Assembly: GCF_000144405.1 (NCBI RefSeq)
Contig: NC_014371.1
Span: 1,272,501-1,336,500 of the forward strand
Origin: Prevotella melaninogenica ATCC 25845
GTDB lineage: Bacteria; Bacteroidota; Bacteroidia; Bacteroidales; Bacteroidaceae
Reading direction: 5' to 3'
Length of the DNA: 64,000 nucleotides
Shown here: in pieces, positions 53,515-62,454 of the stretch
Layout of the letters: the number at the start of each line of letters is the position of its first letter
How positions within the stretch are numbered: position 1 is the first letter of the stretch
Program-made: the position numbers and the translations under genes
Notes under the pieces: generated by a model
What the model was told of the DNA's origin: nothing
What the model saw: only the letters and a program-made list of their open reading frames with translations
Databases searched by the model: none

Positions 53515-53534
53515 CATCGTAAATATACACATTT

Positions 53535-54002
53535 ATGAGTTTTCGTATAGTGGAGATGAAAGACCTCTCTGGAGCTAAGGCGCATATCTATTCTGTAAAA
53601 TTCGATGGCTATGACGAAACTTTATTAGATTGTTTTTTTAATGAGAATGAAGACAATAAGAATCTACAAGAGATGCTCCATAAAATAATTGTTATGGCAA
53701 CGAAGACCGGATGTCTTAAACAATTCTTTAAAGAAGGAGAGGGTAGTCTTGCTGATGGTGTTGTTGCACTCTCTGTAGGAAATCTCAGACTATATGGAAT
53801 ATATTTTAATAATACAGTCGTTCTATTAGGTTCGGGAGGTGAAAAGAATGTTAGAGCCTATCAACACGATCCTATTCTTAATGCGAAAGTAGAACAAATA
53901 AAATATGTTGCTAAGAAGATAAACAAAGCTATCGTAGAAAGAGATATCATAGTATCAGAAGATGGGGAACTAAATCTCGATAATTTTGAAGTGTATGAGT
54001 AA
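53535..54002 (+). CDS. Putative toxin of a three-gene toxin-antitoxin-chaperone operon
   Basis: A 155-residue soluble protein starting MSFRIVEMKDLSGAKAHIYS. The middle resembles the core of RelE/HigB-type toxins: a strand-turn-strand with LRLYGIYFNNTVVLLGSGGE followed by a helix NAKVEQIKYVAKKINKAIVE. No catalytic residues can be assigned with confidence. It is the first gene of a tight operon: its stop overlaps the start of the XRE gene by 8 bp. Order (toxin, XRE, SecB-like) is that of HigB-HigA-SecB TAC systems. It could instead be an unrelated protein of an XRE-linked pair. Confidence 0.55.
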   Translation: MSFRIVEMKDLSGAKAHIYSVKFDGYDETLLDCFFNENEDNKNLQEMLHKIIVMATKTGCLKQFFKEGEGSLADGVVALSVGNLRLYGIYFNNTVVLLGSGGEKNVRAYQHDPILNAKVEQIKYVAKKINKAIVERDIIVSEDGELNLDNFEVYE

Positions 54003-54411
54003 GATGCAAGTAAAAAAGAACGTTTTAAGCCAACTTCTCTCTACTATTGATGAGGTTGCACTTAAAAAGACAAGCAATCGCATGATGATTGCTGCAAAGA
54101 TTGGTAATGCACTTAAAGATAAAGGTATATCGCAAAAGGAATTTGCCAAGAAATTAAAAAAGTCTGAGTCTGAAGTTTCTTCATGGTTATCAGGTGATAG
54201 GAACTTTACAATAGATACGCTTACGGAGATTTCACTGGCACTTGATATATCGCTGCTGGATACCGAGGTACAATCCGTTTACTCATTTCCTACTCGTATT
54301 TTTTTACCCGAGACAGGAAATGTGTCAAATACAAAGATTTCCGTTAGTTCGCAATGGACATGTAGCTTAGGTTATATCGATTGTAGAAATAAAACTCAAA
54401 AGGTAGGATAA
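53995..54411 (+). CDS. XRE-family antitoxin/regulator with C-terminal extension
   Basis: About 138 residues from MSKMQVKKNVLSQLLSTIDE; a TTG three codons earlier is possible, but the ATG overlapping the upstream gene is preferred. The XRE helix-turn-helix is at about 35-90: IGNALKDKGISQKEFAKKLK and KSESEVSSWLSGDRNFTIDT. A tail of about 45 residues (YSFPTRIFLPETGNVSNTKI to KTQKVG) has no place in a plain XRE fold. In chaperone-dependent antitoxins such a tail is the chaperone-addiction region. Its stop shares one base with the start of the SecB-like gene. Antitoxin role inferred from arrangement. Confidence 0.7.
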   Translation: MSKMQVKKNVLSQLLSTIDEVALKKTSNRMMIAAKIGNALKDKGISQKEFAKKLKKSESEVSSWLSGDRNFTIDTLTEISLALDISLLDTEVQSVYSFPTRIFLPETGNVSNTKISVSSQWTCSLGYIDCRNKTQKVG

Positions 54412-54854
54412 TGAAAAATGGAGATAAAATAGAGTTTGCCATTGTAGGAATGCAAGAAGATTCCTATAAGGTCAATTACGATATTGACTTTTCAAAGCTA
54501 AACCAAGAAGAGTTAGAGTTTCAGATAGAGCAACGTATCAACGTATCTGCTGAACCTGAAAACATAATCATTTCAATGCGAGTACATTTAATGAATGGTG
54601 CTGAAGAAATAGCTATGCAAGGCGTTAGAGCTATCTTCAAGGTAAAACCTTTCAACAGCTTTGTAAATGACATGCAGGAAGATGATTTAAAGGTGTCTAA
54701 TCCCGCACTTATAGATACTTTTATAAGCGTGTGTATTGGTGCTATCCGTGGTATGCTTGTAAAGAATCTGAAAGGAACACCTTTAGATAATGTGGTGCTA
54801 CCACTGATACCTATGAATGTTATTAGAGCTAATTCTACAAAACGAACGAAATAA
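54411..54854 (+). CDS. SecB-like chaperone, third gene of the operon
   Basis: A 147-residue cytosolic protein starting MKNGDKIEFAIVGMQEDSYK. A beta-sheet region (RINVSAEPENIIISMRVHLM) leads to a helix and then IRGMLVKNLKGTPLDNVVLP with LIPMNVI. The RGxLxxKxxGTPLxxxxLPxI end corresponds to the second helix and terminal segment of SecB-fold proteins. Bacteroidetes encode many solitary SecB-like proteins, and those following an XRE gene belong to TAC systems, where they protect the antitoxin. The overlap with the XRE gene (TAATG) supports that. The fold call rests on pattern only. Confidence 0.6.
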   Translation: MKNGDKIEFAIVGMQEDSYKVNYDIDFSKLNQEELEFQIEQRINVSAEPENIIISMRVHLMNGAEEIAMQGVRAIFKVKPFNSFVNDMQEDDLKVSNPALIDTFISVCIGAIRGMLVKNLKGTPLDNVVLPLIPMNVIRANSTKRTK

Positions 54855-54904
54855 ATAGTGGTAAATCATAATAAACGTAATGACTTTAACTGCAGTCCTT
54901 ACAT

Positions 54905-55150
54905 TTAGATAACGAGTGAATGAGTTCCTAACTTGTTCACTCGTTTTCTTTTTGCTAATCTATTATCCTTTTTCACAAACATCTTGTCCACTCGTTAACT
55001 TGTTTAACTCGTCGACTAACACCCTTATAAACCTTCAAATTCTTTCCAATGTTTGCAGAATTGGAAAGAATTGGAAAGGTTGATGACTTGAAATATAATT
55101 TATAATTATGATTACTATTATAATTCATAATCCATAATTATGATTACCGA
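54905..55150. repeat. Families B and A fragments
   Basis: 54905-55020 has ACGAGTGAATGAG and ACTTGTTCACTCG halves and CTTGTCCACTCGTTAACTTG (family B). 55084-55150 has ATAATTTATAATTATGATTA and CATAATTATGATTACCGATG (family A). The rest of 54855-55348 contains nothing I can support as a gene. Confidence 0.7.
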
Positions 55151-55348
55151 TGTAGTGACGGTTCAAAGCTCAAGGGTTAAACACAATGGTAGGTATATAA
55201 GAAGCAATAGTCAGCGAGACACCCAATTGCCAACAGAGTCTTAGGACATAATGTGTAGGGACTTGCGAATGCTCATCCCCACACTCCTGCTATTCATATA
55301 CTACTTATGGGTAAAATATCAATTACATCAAATGCTACAAAGTATAAA

Positions 55349-55780
55349 CTACCAGCTACAATTCCCGCAAAAAGATAGTTTCCGTTGGTTCTTGTTACGA
55401 TCTTCCACAATAAGAATGCCTTTCACTTTATAGCATTCATTATCACCTTTGCTTTGTGTATGGTTGATTGTCACTTTTAAAGTAAACCTTTTATTCTTGT
55501 ACCAAAATATGTCTTTCTGATTTGATACAAGAGTAAACTCTTCTAAATGACGATTAATCATCATGTAGGCTGTGGTTGCAAGGTCATTCACCATTATGTA
55601 GCTTTTATTTCGCATTTTGTTTGGATACTTATAAAAGACACAACATCCACCATCTATCTCTGATGGTATAGAGTCGAAGCTCCCTATTTCAATGCTGACA
55701 TTCGATTTTACCTCTGCAAAAGATGTGAGAGAATATAGTATTGAAAAACAAGTAATTATAGATATCTTCAAAGTATTCAT
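55349..55780 (-). CDS. Small secreted protein of unknown function
   Basis: A 143-residue protein with signal peptide MNTLKISIITCFSILYSLTS (to about 22, FA). The mature part has GGCCVFYKYPNKMRNKSYIM, then DLATTAYMMINRHLEEFTLV and a Cys pair near the end (FCGNC). The pattern (Cys-rich turn, KxYI, then MxIN) is common among secreted Gram-negative proteins of unknown role, some suspected to inhibit lysozyme. No motif proves it. It stands alone between repeat-filled gaps. Confidence 0.65.
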   Translation of the reverse strand: MNTLKISIITCFSILYSLTSFAEVKSNVSIEIGSFDSIPSEIDGGCCVFYKYPNKMRNKSYIMVNDLATTAYMMINRHLEEFTLVSNQKDIFWYKNKRFTLKVTINHTQSKGDNECYKVKGILIVEDRNKNQRKLSFCGNCSW

Positions 55781-56110
55781 TTCTATTTGTTTTATAATTT
55801 CACTTAGGCGTAGTTATCTCTTTTTGTTTGCAAATATATAAAATAGTTTCTATATACGGTATTTTAAGCATATAATATTTTACTAACCCAAGTTTAACAC
55901 CCACTTTCGTCTAAATCTAACTATCACCGTACTTTCCTCGTTCTTCTTATGGGCTCTGTGTCCTACAAATTTTATTCTTCTTGAATGGTGAGTGTTTTAA
56001 GTTCAACTTATCGTAAATCTGCTTGGGTTTCTTCTCATTTTTTATGTAGCTTATCTGGTAGAACTATCCCGAAAATTTATGAAAAATAATTTTGCCTGTT
56101 AAACTTGGGT
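55781..56110. other. Gene-free AT-rich stretch
   Basis: About 330 bp upstream of the small secreted gene. A CAAATATA near 55830 is TATATTTG on the minus strand, a likely -7 box for that gene. I see no open frame, RNA gene or repeat otherwise. Confidence 0.4.
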
Positions 56111-56111
56111 T

Positions 56112-56480
56112 AACTGCGAATTACGCGAATGACACGAATTATTTAGCAATAAGTTTAGCGTAATTAGTGAAATTCGTAGTTCTAATCAAAAAGTTGACTG
56201 CGAATTACGCGAATGACACGAATTATATAGCAATAAGTTTAGTGTAATTAGTGAAATTCGTAGTTCTAATCAAAAAGTTGACTGCGAATTACGCGAATGA
56301 CACGAATTATATAGCAATAAGTTTAGTGTAATTAGTGAAATTCGTAGTTCATTAACGGTACATATCATAAAGTTCAATGTTCAAAGTTCAAACCTCAAAG
56401 TTCAAAGGATAAAAATGATTAGCGTAATTCGTAGTTGGTATTACTTTGCAATAATGATTAGAAAAATTCGTAGTATGTAT
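56112..56480. repeat. Family D tandem array, 84-bp period
   Basis: The unit with CTGCGAATTACGCGAATGAC and AATTCGTAGTTCTAATC starts at 56114, 56198 and 56282, exactly 84 bp apart with only a few changes. It is followed by the other family D module (ACATATCATAAAG, TTCAAACCTCAAAG). Confidence 0.9.
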
Positions 56481-56594
56481 TCGAATTTCTTTTACATTTT
56501 AGTTAATGAAAGGGTAGGGGAAAGGAATAAAAATGTGTTATTTTGGGGTCTTTGTAAGTATTTTATTCTCAATTAGTTGTGATGATATGTTTTT

Positions 56595-56700
56595 AAGAGT
56601 GCTTAGTAAGGTTTCAATAGGGCGTTAGTAAGGGTCTTAAAGGGCATCTTTTGCAAGCCAAAAGGGCGTTAATTCGAACGCTATTAACGCCCTTCTGAAT
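56595..56700. repeat. Family C repeats with hairpin
   Basis: GTGCTTAGTAAGGTTTC, ATAGGGCGTTAGTAAGGGTC, AAAGGGCATCTTTTGCAAGC and AAAAGGGCGTTAATTCG occur at about 22-nt spacing, inverted relative to other sites. AGGGCGTTAA and TTAACGCCCT pair at the right end. Confidence 0.75.
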
Positions 56701-57106
56701 GATAGTGAACAAGTGGACAAGTTAAAAAAGTAAACAAGTTGCTTGTTATGGTGGGAAGTAGACGAGTTAACAAGTTGCTTGTGAAGGGAGACAAAGTAAC
56801 AAGGTAAGTTGACAAGTAGACGAGTAAACAAGTTGCTTGTGAAGGAGACAGAGTAACATGGTTAACAAGTAGATAGGTTAACAAGCAACTTGTCAACTCG
56901 TCTACTTGTCAACTCGTCCACTTCAAAGTGAGACAAAGTTACATAAGAACAAGTTTTCCTTTATAGCAAGCCACTCGTCCACTTGTTACTCGAAAGAACT
57001 TTGTTCTCCTGTTACTTTGTCTTCAATTATCCTGTCTACAATCAACTTGTTTACTTGTCTACTTGTTCACATGTCTAACTCGTCTACTCGTTCACTTGTC
57101 CACTTG
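56700..57106. repeat. Family B repeats, long inverted arrangement
   Basis: The first half reads AACAAGTTGCTTGTGAAGGA and GTAGACGAGTTAACAAG, the second half ACTTGTCAACTCGTCTACTT and CACTCGTCCACTTG. It shares ~130 bp with 53224-53442 and ends 5 bp before the rubrerythrin terminator. Confidence 0.85.
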
Positions 57107-57110
57107 CAAC

Positions 57111-57148
57111 AAAAAACCGTGCCAAGGTCCGCAAAGACCTTGGCACGG
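57111..57148 (-). terminator. Rho-independent terminator of the rubrerythrin gene
   Basis: On the minus strand CCGTGCCAAGGTC and GACCTTGGCACGG pair perfectly (13 bp) around TTTGCG, followed by TTTTTT. It begins 38 nt after the stop codon. Confidence 0.95.
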
Positions 57149-57185
57149 TATGTGACTAACGCTGTGGAATTATTATTGCGTCGAT

Positions 57186-57839
57186 TTAGTAGTTTGACTC
57201 CTCAACCTGGAAGAAGCTCTGTGGGTGGTTACATACAGGGCAAACAGCTGGAGCCTTCTTGCCGATAACGATGTGACCACAGTTGCGGCACTGCCAGATG
57301 CAGTCGCCCTCACGAGAGAATACTACGCTATCCTCGATGTTCTTCAAGAGCTTGCGGTAACGCTCCTCGTGGTGCTTCTCAACCTTACCAACGCTGCGGA
57401 ACTTAACTGCCAACTCAGGGAAGCCTTCTTCCATAGCATCCTTTGCCATCTGCTCGTACATATCGGTCCACTCGTAGTTCTCACCAGCTGCTGCGTCAGC
57501 GAGATTCTGAGTTGTTGTAGGGATATCACCCTCATGGAGGAACTTGAACCAAATCTTAGCATGCTCCTTTTCGTTGCGTGCTGTCTCCTCGAAGAAACCA
57601 GCAATCTGCTCATAGCCGTCCTTCTTAGCCTTTGAAGCATAGTAGAGATACTTAGTGTGTGCCTGGCTCTCACCTGCGAAAGCGTTCTTAAGGTTCTGCT
57701 CAGTCTTTGTACCCTTCAAAGCCTCTGGGTTGAACTCCTTGAACTTCGCAGCCTTAGCGTGACATACTGGGCACTCTGCTGGAGCCTCTGTTCCCTCGTG
57801 GATGTAACCACAAACGGTGCAAATAAATTTCTTTTTCAT
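57186..57839 (-). CDS. Rubrerythrin with rubredoxin-like domains at both ends
   Basis: A 217-residue cytosolic non-haem di-iron protein that reduces hydrogen peroxide in anaerobes. The N-terminus [19 protein letters not shown] plus ECPVC is a rubredoxin-like iron site (C7, C10, C23, C26). The central ferritin-like four-helix domain carries [26 protein letters not shown] and [10 protein letters not shown] di-iron ligands. The C-terminus [20 protein letters not shown] is a second rubredoxin-like site. Classical rubrerythrin has only the C-terminal one and reverse rubrerythrin only the N-terminal one. It is monocistronic, with a strong terminator. A role in peroxide stress is by family. Confidence 0.92.
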   Translation of the reverse strand: MKKKFICTVCGYIHEGTEAPAECPVCHAKAAKFKEFNPEALKGTKTEQNLKNAFAGESQAHTKYLYYASKAKKDGYEQIAGFFEETARNEKEHAKIWFKFLHEGDIPTTTQNLADAAAGENYEWTDMYEQMAKDAMEEGFPELAVKFRSVGKVEKHHEERYRKLLKNIEDSVVFSREGDCIWQCRNCGHIVIGKKAPAVCPVCNHPQSFFQVEESNY

Positions 57840-58137
57840 AATGTTCTTGTATTTGTATAATGTTCTTGTATTATAATATGATTTGTGTATGAATTACGAA
57901 TACTATCACTTTTATACCCACTGACAGTCAGTTGGATATCTATTGTGTTCTTGCTCTGTAATTATTACAATCTTTCTGGGTGCAAAGGTATTAATTATTT
58001 CCGAATCTGTCAACTTTAATCGCTCTTTTTTTATACCAAACGACCTATTTAGACAACGAATAATTAATGAATGAATAGTACTAACAGGGCGCATAAAAGA
58101 CAAAAAACCTCTGTGTTTCACGTTTCCAAATAGGATG
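57840..58137. other. Upstream region of the rubrerythrin gene
   Basis: GCAAAGGTATTAATT at about 57980 reads TACCTTTG on the minus strand, a -7 box about 140 nt upstream of the rubrerythrin ATG. No other gene or repeat is visible. Confidence 0.4.
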
Positions 58138-58482
58138 TTTCAAACCCCAAGTTCCAATCATAAAGTTAACTACGAATTACGCGAATGACACGAATTTTTA
58201 TACTTTGAACTTTGAGGTTTGAACTTTGAACTTTATGATATGTACCTTTAATGACTACTAATTACGCGAATGCCACGAATCATTATACTTTGAACTTTGA
58301 GGTTTGAACTTTGAACTTTATGATATGTACCTTTAATGACTACTAATTACGCGAATGACACGAATTATTTAGTAATAAGGATTTGCGTAATTAGCGAAAT
58401 TCGTAGTCATAGAAAGTTCCAAGTTCAATGTTCAAAGCTCAATGTTCAAAGTTCAAAGGTAAAAGAGTTCAAAGTATAGAAG
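58138..58482. repeat. Family D tandem array, 85-bp period
   Basis: AATTACGCGAATGACACGAA recurs at 58175, 58260 and 58345, 85 bp apart, each followed by CTTTGAACTTTGAGGTTTG and TATGATATGTACCTTTAATG. A closing inverted part (AAGTTCCAAGTTCAATGTTC) ends it. Confidence 0.9.
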
Positions 58483-58512
58483 TTTTTAGTTAAAAAAATA
58501 TTAGTTAAATAA

Positions 58513-58543
58513 TTGTAGTTTATAAAAATATGGTGTATCTTTG
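58513..58543 (+). promoter_or_regulatory. Promoter of the GH31 gene
   Basis: TTG at 58513-58515, 20 nt, then TATCTTTG at 58536-58543. The leader to the preferred ATG at 58639 is about 90 nt. Confidence 0.65.
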
Positions 58544-58638
58544 CCACTCAGTAACAAAAACAACTATTAGCTAAAAACCAAAAGGAGTTCGGGAACCAAG
58601 TAAACCTAAGCTTGGGGACGGGCGACGAGATCTATAAA

Positions 58639-61600
58639 ATGAAAAAGAAGAAAGCCAAGATTTTACTTGCTGCCTTGTTATTGGCAGTGGGAGAGACCGC
58701 GTTCGCTGACGGAAAGGCAGTGAGTGGTATTCGACAAATCAATCCAACAACGGTAGAGATTACTTATAGCGACGGTGGCGTGATGACAGTAGACTTCTAT
58801 GGTCAGAATGTATTTCGCCTTTTTCGCGACCCAAAGGGTGGCATCGTTCGTGACCCTGTTAGTAATCCTCCAGCACGTATCCTCCTCGATAATCCACGTA
58901 AGAACGCTGGACGGTTGAGCGTTAATGCGACCGATGCCGACGTGGCAGTCGCAACCGCTGAGGTACGTGTGCGCTTCGATCGCAACACAGGTCTGATGAC
59001 TGTCACCGACCTTCGCAATGGTAAGGAGGTTATTAAGGAGGTGAAGGGAGTCGACTTCCAGAAGAATCGCACCACTGTAACCCTTGCCAATGCAGCAGGA
59101 GAGTATTTCTATGGTGGCGGTGTACAAAATGGGCGCTTCTCACATCGTGGCAAACGCATTGAGATTGTCAATACCAACAGCTGGACTGATGGCGGTGTTG
59201 CTTCGCCAGCTCCGTTCTATTGGTCAACAGGGGGCTATGCTGCCATGCCTTACACCTTTGCTCCCGGTGCCTACGACTTCGGAAGTACGGATAAGAACAC
59301 GGTGACGATTAGTCACGATATGCCTTATCTCGACCTCTTCCTAATGGTCGATACAACCCCAGTTTCTTTGCTTCAAGATTATTATCAGCTGACCGGTAAC
59401 CCCGTCTTGTTGCCAAAGTTTGCTTTCTATGAGGGCCACCTCAATGCCTACAACCGCGACTATTGGAAGGAGACAACCGAAGAAGGTAAGGGAATCCTTT
59501 TTGAAGACGGCAAGCGATATGTAGAAAGTCAGAAGGACAATGGCGGTATCAAGGAAAGCCTCAATGGCGAGAAGCAGAACTATCAGTTCTCTGCTCGTGC
59601 CGTTATCGACCGTTATAAGAAAGACGATATGCCATTGGGTTGGATTCTGCCTAACGATGGATATGGAGCTGGATATGGTCAGACAACTACCCTCGATGGT
59701 AATATAGCCAACCTTAAGAGCCTTGGCGACTATGCGCGTAAGAACGGTGTAGAGATAGGTCTATGGACCCAGTCAAACCTTCACCCAGTCGACAGCATTC
59801 CAGCACTCTTACAGCGTGACATCGTGAAAGAGGTGCGTGATGCAGGCGTACGTGTCTTGAAGACCGACGTAGCATGGGTCGGTGCGGGCTATTCCTTTGG
59901 ACTCAATGGTATTGCCGATGTGGCTAATATCATGCCTTACTACGGCAGCGATGCGCGTCCGTTCATTATCACCCTCGACGGCTGGGCTGGTACACAGCGT
60001 TATGGCGGTGTATGGTCGGGCGACCAAACCGGTGGCGAGTGGGAGTATATCCGTTTCCACATCCCAACTTATATCGGCTCTGGACTCTCCGGAATGGGTA
60101 ATATTACGAGCGATATGGACGGTATCTTCGGTGGAAAGAACCTACCAGTGAACATTCGTGACTTCCAATGGAAGACCTTTACACCAATGCAGTTGAATAT
60201 GGATGGGTGGGGTAGCAACCCTAAGTATCCACAAGCTTTGGGCGAACCAGCCACAAGTATCAACCGCTCTTATCTCAAACTCAAGTCAATACTCCTGCCT
60301 TACACCTACTCATGTGCCCATGAGGCGGTGACTGGTAAGCCACTCATGCGTGCGATGTTCCTTGATGATAGCAACGATTACACCCACAGCAGTGCTACAC
60401 GCTACCAATATATGTATGGTCCTTCGTTCCTCGTGGCACCTGTCTATCAGAACACGGCAGCCGACAAGGAGGGCAACGATGTGCGCAATGGTATCTACCT
60501 ACCAAAGGGAACATGGTACGATTACTTCACGGGTGCTACTTACGAAGGTGGTTGCATACTCAACGATTACTTCGCACCCATCTGGAAGTTGCCTGTCTTG
60601 GTGAAGTCGGGTGCTATCATTCCGATGGTTAATCCGAATAATAATCCTTCTGAGATTGACAAGAACCGTCGTGTCTTTGAACTCTATCCAGACGGCAAGA
60701 CCGAGTTCACACTCTATGATGACGACGGTACAACACAGAAATATCTCGCTAATGAGAAGGCTACAACCCGCATCACCTCCGATCTTAACGATAAGCAGGT
60801 GTTGACCGTAAGTATCGACAAGACCGAAGGATCGTTCGATGGAATGGTGAAAAATCAGTCGACAACCTTCTATCTGAACACCAATGCAAAGCCTAAGAAG
60901 CTCACAGCCGTTATCGGTGGGAAGAAGATTCGACTCACAGAAGCAGAGCAGGGCGATAACACATGGCAGTATGTTCAGGCTTCGAATATCAACCGTTTCT
61001 CAACGGCTAACAGCGAGATGGAACGCCTTTTGGTAACTAAAAATGCCCAAATCATCGTGCGTTTGTCTTCCTGCGACATCACAAAGGAGGCTGTAGAACT
61101 CCGTGTGGAGGGTTTCGTACGTCTGAATAAGTCTAATGAAACCTTGCGAAAGAAGGGTGCCTTGACAGCTCCAGAGCTCCTCGAGGCTGATATTCAGTCG
61201 TATAGTGTCACTCCAAAGTGGAAGCCTGTGCAGAATGCTGACTACTATGAGATAGCCTTCAACGGTCAGACTTATACCACTATCCGCCACAATTCACTCC
61301 TCTTCGACGATCTCCAGCCTGCCACCGACTATGATTTCAAGGTGCGTGCAGTCAATAGCGAGGGTGCAAGCGAGTGGACGCCGCTACACGTGAAGACGGC
61401 TGTCAACCCATTAGAGTATGCTATCCAAGGACTTACCGCAACCTCTACTGCCCGCGATATGGAAGGTTTCGAAATCCATCGACTCGTTGACTTCAGTACG
61501 ACTGGCGACATCTGGCACACCTATTATTATACGAAGGCGGTGCCATTCGACTTCACTGTCGACCTTCATAGCACCAACACCCTCGACAAACTGCAGTATG

Positions 61601-62433
61601 TTCCACGTGCAAATGGCGGTAACGGTACGATTACGAAGTGCGATATCGCTGTCAGCAAAGACGGTAGAAACTGGACAGAAATCGGTCCACAGCAGTGGGC
61701 TCGTGACGGTAGAACGAAGGAAGTGACGCTCTCTACCCACCCAGTGGCACGTTATGTGAAGGTGAGCGTGAAGGAAGCTGTTGGCAACTTCGGCTCTGGT
61801 CGTGAGTTCTATGTCTTCAAGGTGCCGGGTACAAAGACTATTCTGCCGGGCGATATCAACCTTGATGGTAAGGTAGACGAGAACGATTTCACCTCTTATA
61901 TGAACTATACAGGACTTAAGAAGGGCGATGCCGACTTCGATGGTTATATCTCTGGTGGTGACATCAACGGCAACGGTCTCATTGATGCTTACGACATTTC
62001 GAATGTTGCCATGCACCTTGAGGATGGTTGGAACGACGATGACGTAGCCCCTGTTGGCGGTAAGGTTTATTACGAATACAACCGTAAGTCTTATGCTGCA
62101 GGCGACGATGTCATCATCAAGGTGAAGGGTAAGGACCTGCAGTCAGTCAATGCCTTCAACCTTATCTTCCCATATAGTCCGAAGGAATTGCAGTTCGTTA
62201 AGGTTGAGACCGACCCATCAATGGTAATGCGCAACCTCACCTACGACCGTCATCACAGCGATGGTTCTCAGGTTCTCTATCCAACCTTCGTGAATGTGGG
62301 CGACCACCATACGATCAATGGCGATGCCGACCTCCTCGTCATCCGTATGAAAGCCCTCAAACCATTCACTGTTAAGAACACAACTGCCAAGGGCTTGTTG
62401 GTGGATAAGCAGTTGAGAGAGGTGGAGTTGTAG
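58639..62433 (+). CDS. Secreted multidomain GH31 alpha-glycosidase with FN3, F5/8C, dockerin-like and cohesin-like domains
   Basis: About 1264 residues from MKKKKAKILLAALLLAVGET; an ATG nine codons earlier (58612) is possible but spoils the signal peptide. Order: N-terminal beta-sandwich (about 25-250), GH31 TIM barrel (about 250-590) and proximal/DUF5110-like beta domains. Then FN3 (about 835-910, ATDYDFKVRAVNSEGASEW), F5/8 type C (about 920-1065) and a dockerin-like pair of calcium loops (DINLDGKVDENDF, DINGNGLIDAYDI). A cohesin-like domain ends it. The nucleophile Asp is in VLKTDVAWVGAGY (D410) and the acid/base Asp in GVWSGDQTGGEW (D462). The domain set resembles GH31 enzymes acting on host glycans, for example alpha-N-acetylgalactosaminidases; substrate is inferred only. 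Confidence 0.88.
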   Translation: MKKKKAKILLAALLLAVGETAFADGKAVSGIRQINPTTVEITYSDGGVMTVDFYGQNVFRLFRDPKGGIVRDPVSNPPARILLDNPRKNAGRLSVNATDADVAVATAEVRVRFDRNTGLMTVTDLRNGKEVIKEVKGVDFQKNRTTVTLANAAGEYFYGGGVQNGRFSHRGKRIEIVNTNSWTDGGVASPAPFYWSTGGYAAMPYTFAPGAYDFGSTDKNTVTISHDMPYLDLFLMVDTTPVSLLQDYYQLTGNPVLLPKFAFYEGHLNAYNRDYWKETTEEGKGILFEDGKRYVESQKDNGGIKESLNGEKQNYQFSARAVIDRYKKDDMPLGWILPNDGYGAGYGQTTTLDGNIANLKSLGDYARKNGVEIGLWTQSNLHPVDSIPALLQRDIVKEVRDAGVRVLKTDVAWVGAGYSFGLNGIADVANIMPYYGSDARPFIITLDGWAGTQRYGGVWSGDQTGGEWEYIRFHIPTYIGSGLSGMGNITSDMDGIFGGKNLPVNIRDFQWKTFTPMQLNMDGWGSNPKYPQALGEPATSINRSYLKLKSILLPYTYSCAHEAVTGKPLMRAMFLDDSNDYTHSSATRYQYMYGPSFLVAPVYQNTAADKEGNDVRNGIYLPKGTWYDYFTGATYEGGCILNDYFAPIWKLPVLVKSGAIIPMVNPNNNPSEIDKNRRVFELYPDGKTEFTLYDDDGTTQKYLANEKATTRITSDLNDKQVLTVSIDKTEGSFDGMVKNQSTTFYLNTNAKPKKLTAVIGGKKIRLTEAEQGDNTWQYVQASNINRFSTANSEMERLLVTKNAQIIVRLSSCDITKEAVELRVEGFVRLNKSNETLRKKGALTAPELLEADIQSYSVTPKWKPVQNADYYEIAFNGQTYTTIRHNSLLFDDLQPATDYDFKVRAVNSEGASEWTPLHVKTAVNPLEYAIQGLTATSTARDMEGFEIHRLVDFSTTGDIWHTYYYTKAVPFDFTVDLHSTNTLDKLQYVPRANGGNGTITKCDIAVSKDGRNWTEIGPQQWARDGRTKEVTLSTHPVARYVKVSVKEAVGNFGSGREFYVFKVPGTKTILPGDINLDGKVDENDFTSYMNYTGLKKGDADFDGYISGGDINGNGLIDAYDISNVAMHLEDGWNDDDVAPVGGKVYYEYNRKSYAAGDDVIIKVKGKDLQSVNAFNLIFPYSPKELQFVKVETDPSMVMRNLTYDRHHSDGSQVLYPTFVNVGDHHTINGDADLLVIRMKALKPFTVKNTTAKGLLVDKQLREVEL

Positions 62434-62454
62434 AAAAGCAAGCAACTAACAACT

